Shown piece by piece: positions 17,670 to 27,600 of a DNA stretch of 64,000 nucleotides (its first letter is position 1; the number at the start of each line of letters is the position of its first letter). The notes under the pieces were generated by a model, which searched no databases, had not been told where the DNA came from, and saw only the letters and a list, made by a program, of their open reading frames with translations. The stretch spans positions 1,488,001-1,552,000 of the forward strand of contig NZ_JAOQNK010000001.1 in assembly GCF_025961315.1 (NCBI RefSeq), read 5' to 3'. The position numbers were made by a program, and so were the translations under genes. This DNA comes from Sphingobacterium kitahiroshimense. GTDB taxonomy: Bacteria; Bacteroidota; Bacteroidia; Sphingobacteriales; Sphingobacteriaceae.

Positions 17670-20600
17670 TTATTTGCTTAATTTTTTTAATATCGGTTGT
17701 AATGATTTAAAAACCATTAATTTCTCAAATACCTGCTTCATTTCAATGGAAATTTCCTGATTTTCCTTATGTACCAGATCATAATATAGTTCAATCAGTT
17801 TCTTGAAATTAGTCGGCATTTTTTCAGCTATAGTGTAATCCAGGAGCATCTGATTGATCACCTGCATCAAAGCATTATTATGTTTGGAAGAGATATCCCG
17901 GCACTGCCCCAAAACCTCCTCTAATCTTCCTAATGGACCATAAGTATGACTCATCAGGATGCCCAGGAAATGCCCCAGATCGTGAACCGGTAATCGATGC
18001 CTATCGATGGCCGTGATGAGCACTTCTGTAGCCATGGCCCGAACTTCTTTTTCTTTGTTAAAACATGAAGTCGCTAAAAATAGCACCGACTGCCGATCAA
18101 AGTTAAAGAAATCATACATCATTTCCTGCAAATAGCCGATCGGCGTCTTTCCACCTTGATCACATTTAGCCGCTAACCCCAAGGTCAGAAACAAAGAAAG
18201 ACTTTCGGTATTCTGAGGCATCACACTATGCATGTAAGAGATATCATCTTTATACAGATAATAACTATGCAAACTGTCCTTGCCCCGTTGATAAATATCC
18301 TTGTGGTAAATAAAGGTGTGCGGTTCTTGTTTGAAGTTTGGAAAGTGGAAACTTAATTTTTCACCATCATACACCATTTCTGATTTTTTAGTCTGATAAT
18401 TATATCCCTGATAATAAGAAGGTGTAAACGTAAGCTCCGGTTGGAAAGGCGCTACGGCAAAGGGTATGTCTTTCAAATTTTCATCTTCAAATTCCGGAAA
18501 AACAGCCTCTGGATAATGCGTCCGGGCAACAGTAGCCCAAACACCCAGCCAGCCCACATGCGCATTATCGGATGAAGATAAAAGCTTTTTGACCCATGAT
18601 TTTTTTTCAATTTTCAGTTCGTCATCAAATCCTAACGCATAGGTCAGAACTGCTTTGACCTGACTGTCGTTTATCTGATCGATCAACGCTACAACACCAT
18701 CCAGATCTTCCCGAACCGTACGGCTCAAAGCGATAGACAGATCCAATAAATCTAGGGCTACGCCTTTATCTTGATAATCTAAAATACGTTGTACCACTAT
18801 TTGAGGAGCAATCCAAAAAGGTTCATGCGTCGGTAAACTCAATAAAGGCAATTGAATTTCTTTTGCGATATGGCGCTGTAGCTGTGTTAACTGCTCTCCG
18901 ATCATACTCGCCCATTTGGAATAGTTTGAGTATCGATCCGTATTCTGATAGATCTTATTCGGCTGGAAGTACATATTTAAAAATACCCCAGAAAAGTGCT
19001 GAAACCATTGCGATTCCCGGTAAACTTTCTTAAGCTGATTGATATAGGGATCCAGCTGCTCCTTATAATCCGCCGGAAAAGTCGCTCTGTGCAAGACCCA
19101 GGCATTCATCAATATTTCCATCTGAACGGCATCTGTACTACCGATGACCTCTCCAATTTTAAACAAAATATCATTCCAACTCGCAGGATAAGTAAAAGGC
19201 TGCTGGAGTTTTTTTTCGTTCACTGGATCAAAAACATATTCCTCTCCAGTACTGATCAATAATTCAATTAAGATTTCCTGTTCAGTATAGCTGGATGCCG
19301 CCATTAAATTTTTTAAATCTGCAGGAATACTTCCCAGCATTTGCGCACTGTAAAGCGTAAGTTTTTCTGTAAGCGCTTCTATCGGATCTTTCTGATGTTT
19401 TAATATAAATTTCGCCGCTCGATCCTGCAATTGCAGATCCTGGACCATAAAGATATCGGCCGCCTGAAGAATAAATTGTTCTTTTACTTCGGGACGGTTT
19501 TTAAGCAATTTATCAAATTGTACCAGCAGCGTTTTAAGTGCCGATTTAATATCATTGCGCATAAAAAGACCCTCAGACCAGGTTAGAAATTCTTCCAATC
19601 TAAAGTCAGCATGTGCAAAATAAGGTTTTAAAGTATCGACGACGAAATTGATCACAGCACTATTTTCAGCATGCAGCAAGGGAAAAAATAACTCCTGGTG
19701 TTCCAGCAGCATTTTCTCATCCACGCCTATCCGATCGATCAATTTTCTAAAATAACTCTTCAGGTTAATGTTCCAATTTTTGGTTTGAACCTCCAACGCA
19801 CTTGTTAAAATAAACGCTTTATCAATTTTATTATCGGCCAGCAATTGATCAAATATTTTATCCCAGGTCAGTTCATTGACCTGATTTTCATACCTATAAT
19901 TAGAGTAAACCGTATGGATCGGTGTTTCATAATCAAAAACAAGTGGAATATCGCGCTGTATGGTCAATTCGTCTGTTGTAAAAAAACTCAGTAAAGCAGC
20001 TGATGGATTATGGAGTCTTGACATTGAATTTGCGTAAACCTCCGGCTCAAATTCCAGAAACCCCTTACTTTCCGCATACCTTAAAGTATCATAATCAACA
20101 GATTGCCACGTATTTTTACGAACGTATTGCAGCAAATATGGTGTCAGCCAATTGGGTTTGGCATACGTTAGAATCTGGTCAACTTCCGGGCTTCTCACTT
20201 GATTGATTAATTCGATAAATACATCCCAGCTAGCGGCATCCGAACCGCTAAAGGTCGCTAAAGCCAATAATTTGACCATTCGTTGCTGCCCCTTTGTCCC
20301 GCGTATACCCCAATCATACTGCGCTTTCGACTTAAACAAAGGATCTTTGGAGAGATCCACATAATCGACCCAATAGCGTTTGGCAGCACGAATCTCCTTT
20401 TTAATCACCTCTAGATTGCCACTTGCATATTCTTCCAGATAAGGAATAATATCAGATACACTGCCTTTACTGATGATCTCTTTAATACGCTTCACCGCTT
20501 CTTCTTTACGCTGTGCGGAGGCGTTAGGTTTCCGCACAGTTCCCTCTTTTGTAACTTGTGGCGCTACTTCTACTGTGCCGTCCTCCGAATATCCTTTCTT

Positions 20601-20783
20601 AGTTTTCTCATTAATAAGCTTCTCCGCATCCTTGAGACACGCTTCTTCACTATCAAATGTTTTATCTTTAGATTGCCCGGCAGTACCATTTCTACCATAA
20701 GTCACTGTATGTGTTGCACCGTTTGTTTGTATTTCCCAGAATTTATCAGATGTACCGTCAATGAATTTTAGATGCTTAAACAT
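17670..20783 (-). CDS. WGR domain protein (MolR-like, 1037 aa)
   Basis: A large cytoplasmic protein. The N-terminal WGR domain (residues 1-75) contains the signature KFWEIQTNGATHTVTYGRNG. Residues 75-95 form a charged linker, followed by about 900 residues of helical repeats with no recognised catalytic motif. WGR domains are linked to nucleic-acid-handling proteins (PARPs, MolR). In Enterobacteria the comparable DUF4132/WGR protein is encoded with SWIM, MoxR and VWA partners. Gene order here (WGR then SWIM, 3-nt gap) shows a two-gene operon. The start ATG at 20783 gives the canonical MFKHLKFIDG beginning. No ATPase or VWA partner is nearby. Confidence 0.82.
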   Translation of the reverse strand: MFKHLKFIDGTSDKFWEIQTNGATHTVTYGRNGTAGQSKDKTFDSEEACLKDAEKLINEKTKKGYSEDGTVEVAPQVTKEGTVRKPNASAQRKEEAVKRIKEIISKGSVSDIIPYLEEYASGNLEVIKKEIRAAKRYWVDYVDLSKDPLFKSKAQYDWGIRGTKGQQRMVKLLALATFSGSDAASWDVFIELINQVRSPEVDQILTYAKPNWLTPYLLQYVRKNTWQSVDYDTLRYAESKGFLEFEPEVYANSMSRLHNPSAALLSFFTTDELTIQRDIPLVFDYETPIHTVYSNYRYENQVNELTWDKIFDQLLADNKIDKAFILTSALEVQTKNWNINLKSYFRKLIDRIGVDEKMLLEHQELFFPLLHAENSAVINFVVDTLKPYFAHADFRLEEFLTWSEGLFMRNDIKSALKTLLVQFDKLLKNRPEVKEQFILQAADIFMVQDLQLQDRAAKFILKHQKDPIEALTEKLTLYSAQMLGSIPADLKNLMAASSYTEQEILIELLISTGEEYVFDPVNEKKLQQPFTYPASWNDILFKIGEVIGSTDAVQMEILMNAWVLHRATFPADYKEQLDPYINQLKKVYRESQWFQHFSGVFLNMYFQPNKIYQNTDRYSNYSKWASMIGEQLTQLQRHIAKEIQLPLLSLPTHEPFWIAPQIVVQRILDYQDKGVALDLLDLSIALSRTVREDLDGVVALIDQINDSQVKAVLTYALGFDDELKIEKKSWVKKLLSSSDNAHVGWLGVWATVARTHYPEAVFPEFEDENLKDIPFAVAPFQPELTFTPSYYQGYNYQTKKSEMVYDGEKLSFHFPNFKQEPHTFIYHKDIYQRGKDSLHSYYLYKDDISYMHSVMPQNTESLSLFLTLGLAAKCDQGGKTPIGYLQEMMYDFFNFDRQSVLFLATSCFNKEKEVRAMATEVLITAIDRHRLPVHDLGHFLGILMSHTYGPLGRLEEVLGQCRDISSKHNNALMQVINQMLLDYTIAEKMPTNFKKLIELYYDLVHKENQEISIEMKQVFEKLMVFKSLQPILKKLSK

Positions 20784-21109
20784 AATTGCCTTTACGAATT
20801 GTTAAACCTTTATTGTCAAAACTAAATATATAAAATTTTGACAGATTAAACATCAAATATAAATTTTAAAGAAAAGAAAACCTGCGTTTGAAGCTATTGA
20901 AATCATTAAATAACAATAACCGAAGAGTACAATTACGGATTTAGAATAAAATTTACTTTATTTAAAGATATTCTTTTGTTCCTATTTGAGATTACCGTTA
21001 AAAAACCTTGATACTAAGCCTCTCGCTGATTTAACCTACCCGGATTCGTCAGACTTTCTTAATAAATGATATAAAATATGTACTTTGGCTTCAATAAAAT
21101 TTGGTACAT
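20784..21109. other. Divergent promoter region of the WGR and LacI genes
   Basis: No gene. On the minus strand a TAGTTTTG box (20824-20817) matches the -7 consensus TAnnTTTG about 34 nt before the WGR start. It overlaps one arm of an inverted repeat (see separate entry). On the plus side, TACTTTGG near 21080 is only an approximate promoter box for the LacI gene. Confidence 0.45.
20814..20843. promoter_or_regulatory. Inverted repeat overlapping the WGR-SWIM promoter
   Basis: TGTCAAAA (20814-20821) and TTTTGACA (20836-20843) are perfect reverse complements, 14 nt apart. The left arm overlaps the putative -7 box TAGTTTTG. Position and spacing (22 bp centre to centre) fit a dimeric repressor site. 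Confidence 0.45.
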
Positions 21110-22099
21110 ATGTCCATCAGTGAAATTGCAAAACATTTAAACGTATCCAAATCGACCGTTTCATTGGTCATCAATGGAAAAGCAGAGAAAAGCAGGATCA
21201 GTAAAGTACTCACAAAACGTGTTTTAGATTATATTGAAGAAATTGGTTACAAGCCAAATGCATTAGCGAAAAGCTTAGCAACAGGCAAATCTCGGACCAT
21301 TGGTCTCATCGTTGAAAACATCGGTGACTCATTCTTTGGTCCAATAGCCTTGTACATTGAAGAATATTTGCGCAAGTACGAATATCAAGTACTTTACAGC
21401 AGTACTATGGGCAATAATAAACTTGCTGCTGAAATCATACAGACCATGATCGATAAGCAAGTTGATGGCTTAATTCTGGCGCCCACAGACCATATCGAGA
21501 AAGAAGTAAAACGCATCGTCGACAGCAATACACCTATTGTGCTGTTCGACCGAAAGATCTTGGGCATTGACGCCAATTATGTGGGCACCAATAATTATGA
21601 AGCCAGCAGCACGGCAATTCAACATCTTTTAGAACAGGGATACCGGAACATCGGAATGGTCACCATCAATTCGCAACAACCGCAAATGCAGGATAGATTA
21701 CAGGCGTACCTCACCACGCTCGATCAGCATAGCCTGAAGCCACATGTGTGTTTAACCAGTTTCAGCGAAAAAAAAGAACATGGTTGGAAAGAGATACGCG
21801 AATGGTTAGACAAAAATACGCATCTTGATGCACTTTATTTTAGTACCAATTACCTCTGTGTGATGGGTATAAAAGCCCTTCAAAATCTTCAAAACGAACG
21901 TCAATTAGCCTTCATCACTTTCGATGACCACGAAATATTTGAACTCGTACAACCGCCAGTTTCCTGTATCCGCCAGCCTCTGGAAAAAATCGCAAAAAGT
22001 ATAGTACACATGCTCGTGAACCAATTAACGGCCAAAGAAAAGTGTATTGCAGAAGATATTATCCCTTCAGAATTACAAATCCGAAAAAGTTCTTTGTAA
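21110..22099 (+). CDS. LacI family transcriptional regulator of the mannan locus
   Basis: 329 residues from the ATG at 21110. A TTG nine bases upstream is in frame, but MSISEIAKHLNVSKSTVS is the usual start. The N-terminal LacI helix-turn-helix and hinge are at 1-60, with the periplasmic-binding-protein-like sugar domain at 65-325 (RTIGLIVENIGDSFFGPI, then VDGLILAP). It is a cytoplasmic repressor or activator controlled by a sugar. Its place upstream of a ROK kinase, sugar porter and SusCD-GH76 genes, together with LacI-type palindromes at both target promoters, makes those genes the likely regulon. The inducer may be mannose or a short mannooligosaccharide; that is inference. Confidence 0.9.
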   Translation: MSISEIAKHLNVSKSTVSLVINGKAEKSRISKVLTKRVLDYIEEIGYKPNALAKSLATGKSRTIGLIVENIGDSFFGPIALYIEEYLRKYEYQVLYSSTMGNNKLAAEIIQTMIDKQVDGLILAPTDHIEKEVKRIVDSNTPIVLFDRKILGIDANYVGTNNYEASSTAIQHLLEQGYRNIGMVTINSQQPQMQDRLQAYLTTLDQHSLKPHVCLTSFSEKKEHGWKEIREWLDKNTHLDALYFSTNYLCVMGIKALQNLQNERQLAFITFDDHEIFELVQPPVSCIRQPLEKIAKSIVHMLVNQLTAKEKCIAEDIIPSELQIRKSSL

Positions 22100-22104
22100 A
22101 AAAA

Positions 22105-22160
22105 TTGGAGAATTTATTTTAATTCTCTAGTTTTACAAAAATAGCAAAACCGGTTTTGCT
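22105..22160 (+). promoter_or_regulatory. Promoter and LacI-type operator of the ROK-porter operon
   Basis: The perfect 18-bp palindrome at 22143-22160 has the core GCAAAACCGGTTTTGC, with the central CG typical of LacI operators. It lies 8 nt after TAGTTTTA (22128-22135), a near match to the -7 box, with TTG (22105-22107) 20 nt further up. A bound repressor would cover the transcription start. The ROK gene begins 117 bp downstream. Confidence 0.75.
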
Positions 22161-22276
22161 TATTATTCTTAATCAACCATTATAAATCATGCTTACTCAA
22201 ATAAACTTGGAGAACTCCTGTTGCCTTATGATCGGCAATCCCTACTTCCTTTTCATGGCTCAACAAATACTGCACT

Positions 22277-23125
22277 ATGAAAGATAACATTACAATCTGT
22301 ATCGATATCGGCGGTTCACACCTGACGGCAGCATCCCTTAAAAAAGAAGGAAAACAATATTTTCCCATCAAAGAGATGCAAGGTGATGTGGACAGTGCAG
22401 CAAGCCGTGATATTATTTTAGCGCAGTGGGACCAAATCATCCAATCGGTCTGGAACAGGGAACATGAAAAAATTGATGCCATGATCGTCTCTATTCCAGG
22501 ACCTTTTGATTATGAAAATGGGATCTGTCTGATGGACGGCATGCATAAGTATCAGTCCCTATTGCAGATGGATATCAAATCTCATTTTATGAAACAATAT
22601 GGTGTCTATGGAGAAAATATCAAATTTATCAACGATGCAAAAGCATTTCTACTGGGCGAACTTTATCACCATAACCTGCAAGACAAACGGATTGCAGGTC
22701 TAAGTCTTGGGACAGGTTTAGGATCGGCTTTTTACACCGACAAACAGGTCAGCGACCTAAATTATGGGTCGGCACCATTCCGTACAGGTATAGCCGAAGA
22801 TTTTATCTCCACCAGAGGTATACTTTCGCATCTCAAGCAAAATGGAACAGATGGAATAGCGCATATCAAAGCGCTGGTCGACAACGAAAAATTGATTCAG
22901 GAACGGACAGCAGCCTTTTCATTTCTTGCAGAAGCCTTAGTCGATTTTATCAAACTCCACATCCTTACGCTTAAACCAGAAGGGTTGATTTTAGGCGGAA
23001 GTATTGCCAAATCGCATCACCTTTTTCTCCCGGCCGTTCAAAAAGAAATCAACATGCCCATATATGTTGCGTCATTTAATAGCTGGAATTTATTTTTAGG
23101 ATTAGCAACCTCACTTAGCTTATGA
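22277..23125 (+). CDS. ROK family sugar kinase-like protein
   Basis: 282 residues. The ATP phosphate-binding strand CIDIGGSHLTAASL is at 8-21 and the second phosphate loop GLSLGTGLGSAF near 150. The catalytic-Asp region is KFINDAKAFLLGE. It should phosphorylate a hexose in the cytoplasm, by context mannose or a related sugar. The usual ROK zinc cluster (CxCGxxGC) is absent and replaced by YGSAPFRTGIAEDFISTRGI, a variation found in a Bacteroidota subgroup. It overlaps the porter gene by 4 nt (ATGA), so the two are translationally coupled, and is preceded by a LacI operator. Substrate is inferred. Confidence 0.82.
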   Translation: MKDNITICIDIGGSHLTAASLKKEGKQYFPIKEMQGDVDSAASRDIILAQWDQIIQSVWNREHEKIDAMIVSIPGPFDYENGICLMDGMHKYQSLLQMDIKSHFMKQYGVYGENIKFINDAKAFLLGELYHHNLQDKRIAGLSLGTGLGSAFYTDKQVSDLNYGSAPFRTGIAEDFISTRGILSHLKQNGTDGIAHIKALVDNEKLIQERTAAFSFLAEALVDFIKLHILTLKPEGLILGGSIAKSHHLFLPAVQKEINMPIYVASFNSWNLFLGLATSLSL

Positions 23126-24411
23126 AAAATGTTTGGAAGTTTTCATTAATAGCTGCCCTAGGCGGCTTTTTATTCGGTTTTGAAACTGCAGTAATTTCAG
23201 GTGCCGAACAGATCATTCAAAAACTGTGGCAACTCGATGCTTTCTGGCATGGACTGACAGTTTCCATATCACTAATCGGAACCATCGTGGGCGCTATTGT
23301 CGCTGGCCGTTTTTCAGAACGTTACGGCCGAAAACCCGTCCTGAGCGCCATCGCACTTTTATATCTGCTCTCGGCCATTGGCTGTGGTGCCTCCCCTTTT
23401 TGGAGCTTGTTTCTACTCTTTAGATTCCTAGGGGGCCTAGCCGTTGGTATCAGTTCGGTGGTCGGACCTGTTTATATTTCCGAAATATCACCGGCCAAAG
23501 ACCGAGGTAAATTAACAGGGCTCTTTCAGATTATGATCGTAAGTGGGATACTTGTGGCTTATTGTACCAATTTTCTTTTTGCAGATACCGGGGATCATGC
23601 TTGGCGGTATATGCTTGCCATCATGGCTTTACCTGCCGGAATCTTTTACGTACTCCTGAAAAAAATTCCAGAAAGCCCACGTTGGCTCGCTTTACATCGC
23701 AATATCGATGAAGCAAATGCCGTATTCCATACACTGGGACAACCGGCTCTGACACAAACGCAGCAGACCGAAAATACCCGTCATTCACCTTCTCTGTGGC
23801 AGAAGAAGTATTATAAACCGATTGCTTTTGCCGTACTTCTCGCATTTTTTAATCAGATGACCGGTATCAATGCGATCCTGTATTACGCTCCCCGCATCTT
23901 TGAAATCGCAGGTTTTGAAGCACAGCTCAGTTATCTCCAACCGATCTTTATTGGAGGCACCAATGTGGTATTCACCTTTCTAGGCATGAGTATCATTGAC
24001 AAATTCGGTAGAAAAAAATTACTCTTGACAGGAGCAGTGGGCATGTTTGTATTCCTAATGCTTACCGCTTTCGGTCTCAAATCAGGCCATTCCACCTATC
24101 TCTTGTTTTATATCATCGGCTTTATTGGGGCATTTGCACTATCGCAGGGCGCTGTAATCTGGGTATTTCTTGCAGAAATATTTCCTAATGAAATACGCGC
24201 CAAAGGTTCTTCACTCGGAAGCACGACACATTGGATATTTGCCGCTATCATTTCCTGGATATTTCCTGTTATCGTAGAAGGAGGAGAAAATGGCGGATTC
24301 TATATTTTTCTCTTTTATGGAATAATGGTCGTTCTATCCTTTATTTTCATCCTATTCCTTCCTGAAACAAAAGGCAAAACCCTAGAAGGTATTGATCAGA
24401 ATACGAACTAA
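23122..24411 (+). CDS. MFS sugar porter (XylE/GLUT-type proton symporter)
   Basis: 429 residues, 12 transmembrane helices. Sugar-porter signatures are GGFLFGFETAVISGA (helix 1), GRFSERYGRKPV after helix 2, PVYISEISPAKDRGKL after helix 4, QMTGINAILYY (helix 7), and PETKGKTLEGID at the C-terminus. It should import a monosaccharide across the inner membrane with protons. Coupled by a 4-nt overlap to the ROK kinase gene, it forms the import-and-phosphorylate step of the mannan locus. A strong terminator follows directly. Confidence 0.9.
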   Translation: MKNVWKFSLIAALGGFLFGFETAVISGAEQIIQKLWQLDAFWHGLTVSISLIGTIVGAIVAGRFSERYGRKPVLSAIALLYLLSAIGCGASPFWSLFLLFRFLGGLAVGISSVVGPVYISEISPAKDRGKLTGLFQIMIVSGILVAYCTNFLFADTGDHAWRYMLAIMALPAGIFYVLLKKIPESPRWLALHRNIDEANAVFHTLGQPALTQTQQTENTRHSPSLWQKKYYKPIAFAVLLAFFNQMTGINAILYYAPRIFEIAGFEAQLSYLQPIFIGGTNVVFTFLGMSIIDKFGRKKLLLTGAVGMFVFLMLTAFGLKSGHSTYLLFYIIGFIGAFALSQGAVIWVFLAEIFPNEIRAKGSSLGSTTHWIFAAIISWIFPVIVEGGENGGFYIFLFYGIMVVLSFIFILFLPETKGKTLEGIDQNTN

Positions 24412-24426
24412 CATACCCATAAACAG

Positions 24427-24458
24427 AAAAAGGGGCAACATATATGTTGCCCCTTTTT
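24427..24458 (+). terminator. Terminator after the sugar porter gene
   Basis: The stem AAAAAGGGGCAACATA / TATGTTGCCCCTTTTT is a perfect 32-bp palindrome with a trailing T run. It separates the ROK-porter operon from the SusCD operon, so the latter needs its own promoter. Confidence 0.9.
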
Positions 24459-24578
24459 TATTATCAATTTTTTCGGTCTTTTTCGCCTGTACATGTAGAT
24501 CGATATCCTTTTAATCTTTATCGAAATACGTTTTTCAAAAAAAATATTCAAAATAATAGGTTATTTCAATAATATATT

Positions 24579-24623
24579 TAAATTTGTTAAACCGGTTTAG
24601 TTATACAGCAAACACGGTTTAGC
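24579..24623 (+). promoter_or_regulatory. SusC promoter with two LacI-type operators
   Basis: TAAATTTG (24579-24586) matches the -7 consensus exactly. The palindrome TAAACCGGTTTA (24588-24599) follows 2 nt later, covering the expected start site. A second, imperfect site, GCAAACACGGTTTAGC (24608-24623), matches the 22144-22159 palindrome at 13 of 16 positions. The centres are 22 bp apart, about two helical turns. The -33 element is weak. Confidence 0.75.
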
Positions 24624-24663
24624 AATCTAGCTAAAATAACCAACATATAAACTTTTATTCACT

Positions 24664-27600
24664 ATGATTAAAAAGTCAAAATTATTCCTGGTTTCAGGTA
24701 TACTGCTATTTGGGCATGCCCCTTATATAGCAATATCGAAACCTACTTTCCTCAAATGGACGGCTGCCCAGCAAGCTGTGCAGGGGAAAGTCATCGATGA
24801 AAACGGCAAGCCTATTCAGGGAGCTACCGTACTTTTGCTTGGAACCACCACAACAGTGGTGACGAATCCAGAAGGAAGCTTTTCCGTGCCTGGAAAAATT
24901 GGAGACCGCATTCGTGTCACCTACATAGGCTACCAAAATGTTGAAATGCGCATCGAAAGCAATGTCATCAGCGTTCAGATGACTGCAGACAGTCAATCGC
25001 TCGACGAAGTGATTGTGGTCGGTTACGGCACTACAACCCGTAGATCTGTTGTAGGGGCAGTAGATCAGATCAATGCCAAAGCCATTGAAAACAGACCTGT
25101 TGCCAACGTTACCCAAGCGCTACAGGGTGCCTCTCCAAGTCTCAACATCCAGCAACGAAGCATGGATCCCAATGACAACACCATGAACATCAACATCAGG
25201 GGGATTTCCACCATGAACAGTAACGGTCCACTGGTTGTCATCGACGGTCTGATCTCTGAATCCGGAGCACTCAACAAACTCAATCCAGCAGATATCGAAA
25301 GCGTATCTGTACTAAAGGATGCTGGTTCAGCCGCCATTTACGGTTCCAGATCAGCAAACGGAGTATTGCTTGTGACAACAAAATCGGGAGTAAAGAACCG
25401 GGCACCACGCGTTACTCTATCTGCGATGGCCGGTATTCAAGATCCTAAAATCCTTTTTTCCCCTATTGCAGGCTACCAAAATGCCACCTTGAAAAATCTT
25501 GCCCTAACAAATATTGGTTCAGACCCGGAATTCACTCCCGATCAGATCATGGATCTCTACAACCATCGCGATGAGGAAGAGTGGAATTATGACCGGATCA
25601 TGCAGACTGCCCTGCAGCAAAATCATAATGTCTCCATTTCTGGTGGTGGTGAGCATTCGACCTATCTTTTCTCCGGAGGCTATCTCAATCAACGGAGCAA
25701 TTTTGTCGGTAACAAAGACTATGGAATCGAACGCTTCAACCTACGCTCCAACCTCAGCAATGAATTTGGAATCTTCAAATTAAGTAGTATTTTGGCCTAT
25801 TCCAGAAATAACGGACTGAACACGACAGCTGGCAATGCCATCATCAATTCCTCCCGTATCCCCTCCTACTATTATTATAGGATGCAGGCCGACAATGGTC
25901 GCTACCTGATCAATAATGCACTGACCGATCAGAATCCCTTAGCCGAATTAAGGGAAGGTGGATACCAGAAGAAAGACAATGATTATTTCAATGCCAACAT
26001 TGCGTTGGATGTGAAACTCATGGAAGGTTTGAAATTGCGCGGGGTTTTCGGTGCAGAACTCACTTCAGATCACCGCTACATCCGACGGATTCAGGTACCG
26101 CTGTATTCCAGTGCAGACGCAGAAAAACCTTTGGTATATGTCAATTCAACCCGTAATACCGAAGACTTTAATGAAAAAGTGTCCATGCTCAACTATCAAT
26201 TGTTATTGGATTACAACCGCACCTTTGGCGATCATGAATTCAAAGGTCTTTTCGGGGCTACCAATGAGTCTTTTACCCGCCGGCAAAATGAAATCAAATT
26301 GCAGTTCACCGATCCGATCTTAGGTACACCAACCACAGGAACCATCATCGATCCTTCCAGTAGAACCACACCCGAAGGCACCGAAGAGACGAGCATTACA
26401 TCACTCATCGGAAGACTAAATTATGCGTATGCCCAACGTTATTTTATGGAAGCCTCTTTCCGTTACGACGGCTCTTCCAAATTTGCCAAGCATAACCGCT
26501 GGGGCTTCTTCCCATCGCTATCGCTCGGCTGGCGCATCTCGGAAGAGGGTTTTATGGAATCCTATAAAGAACGTGTCGGTGATCTAAAACTCCGTTCTTC
26601 ATACGGTATATTGGGAAATCAAGATATTCCTCCTTATCAGTACCTCACCCGCTATACACCGGTCAATAACAGTTACGGCTTCAACAACGAAGCTGTCAGT
26701 GGAGCTGGGTTTACTTATGCCAATGAAGACCTGCGCTGGGAAAAAACGCATAATTTCAATATCGGATTAGATGCCTCATTCTTTCATAACAGTCTGACCG
26801 CCAGCTTCGATTATTTCCATAAAAATACAAGTGATATCCTCATCACTCCAACGATTCCATCAACATTTGGAACGGGACCTGCTAAGACTAATATTGGAAA
26901 GATGAAAAATCAAGGATGGGAATTTGTACTGTCCTACAGAACGAAAACCGGTGAATTCCAGCATAATTTCATGGCAAACATTGGAGACTCACACAATGAG
27001 GTGACTTATTTTGAAGGAAAAGAGCAGTTCTCCGAATCCGACCGCATCCGAAAAATAGTACGCGAAGGACTACCTTTTAATTCCTACTACGGTTATAAAG
27101 TTCAGAACTATTTCAAAAATATACAAGAAATTGAAACCGCAGCATTACCAGTTGGCGTTGCCGCTTCGGATTTGCAACCTGGTGACGTCCGCTATATTGA
27201 CCGCAATAATGATGGTGTCATAGATTCCAAAGACCGATTTGTCTTGGGCAATGCCTTTCCTCGTTACACCTTTGGATTTACATACGACCTCACTTACAAA
27301 AACATCGATTTCAGCATGTTCTGGCAAGGTGTGGGCAGTAGGGATATGATGGTAAGGGGCGAATTGGTCGAGCCGTTCCACGAGAACTACTCCTATGCCA
27401 TCTATCAGCACCAGCTCGATTATTGGACACCGACCAATACGGGAGCAGCATGGCCAAGGCTCACGGCCGCAGGCTCAGCATCGACTACGAATAATTACCA
27501 AACGGAATCAGATATCTTCTTATTCAACGGTAAGTATGCCAGACTGAAAAACCTGCAGATCGGCTATTCCTTGTCATCGAACTTCGCAAGCCGCCTGCAT

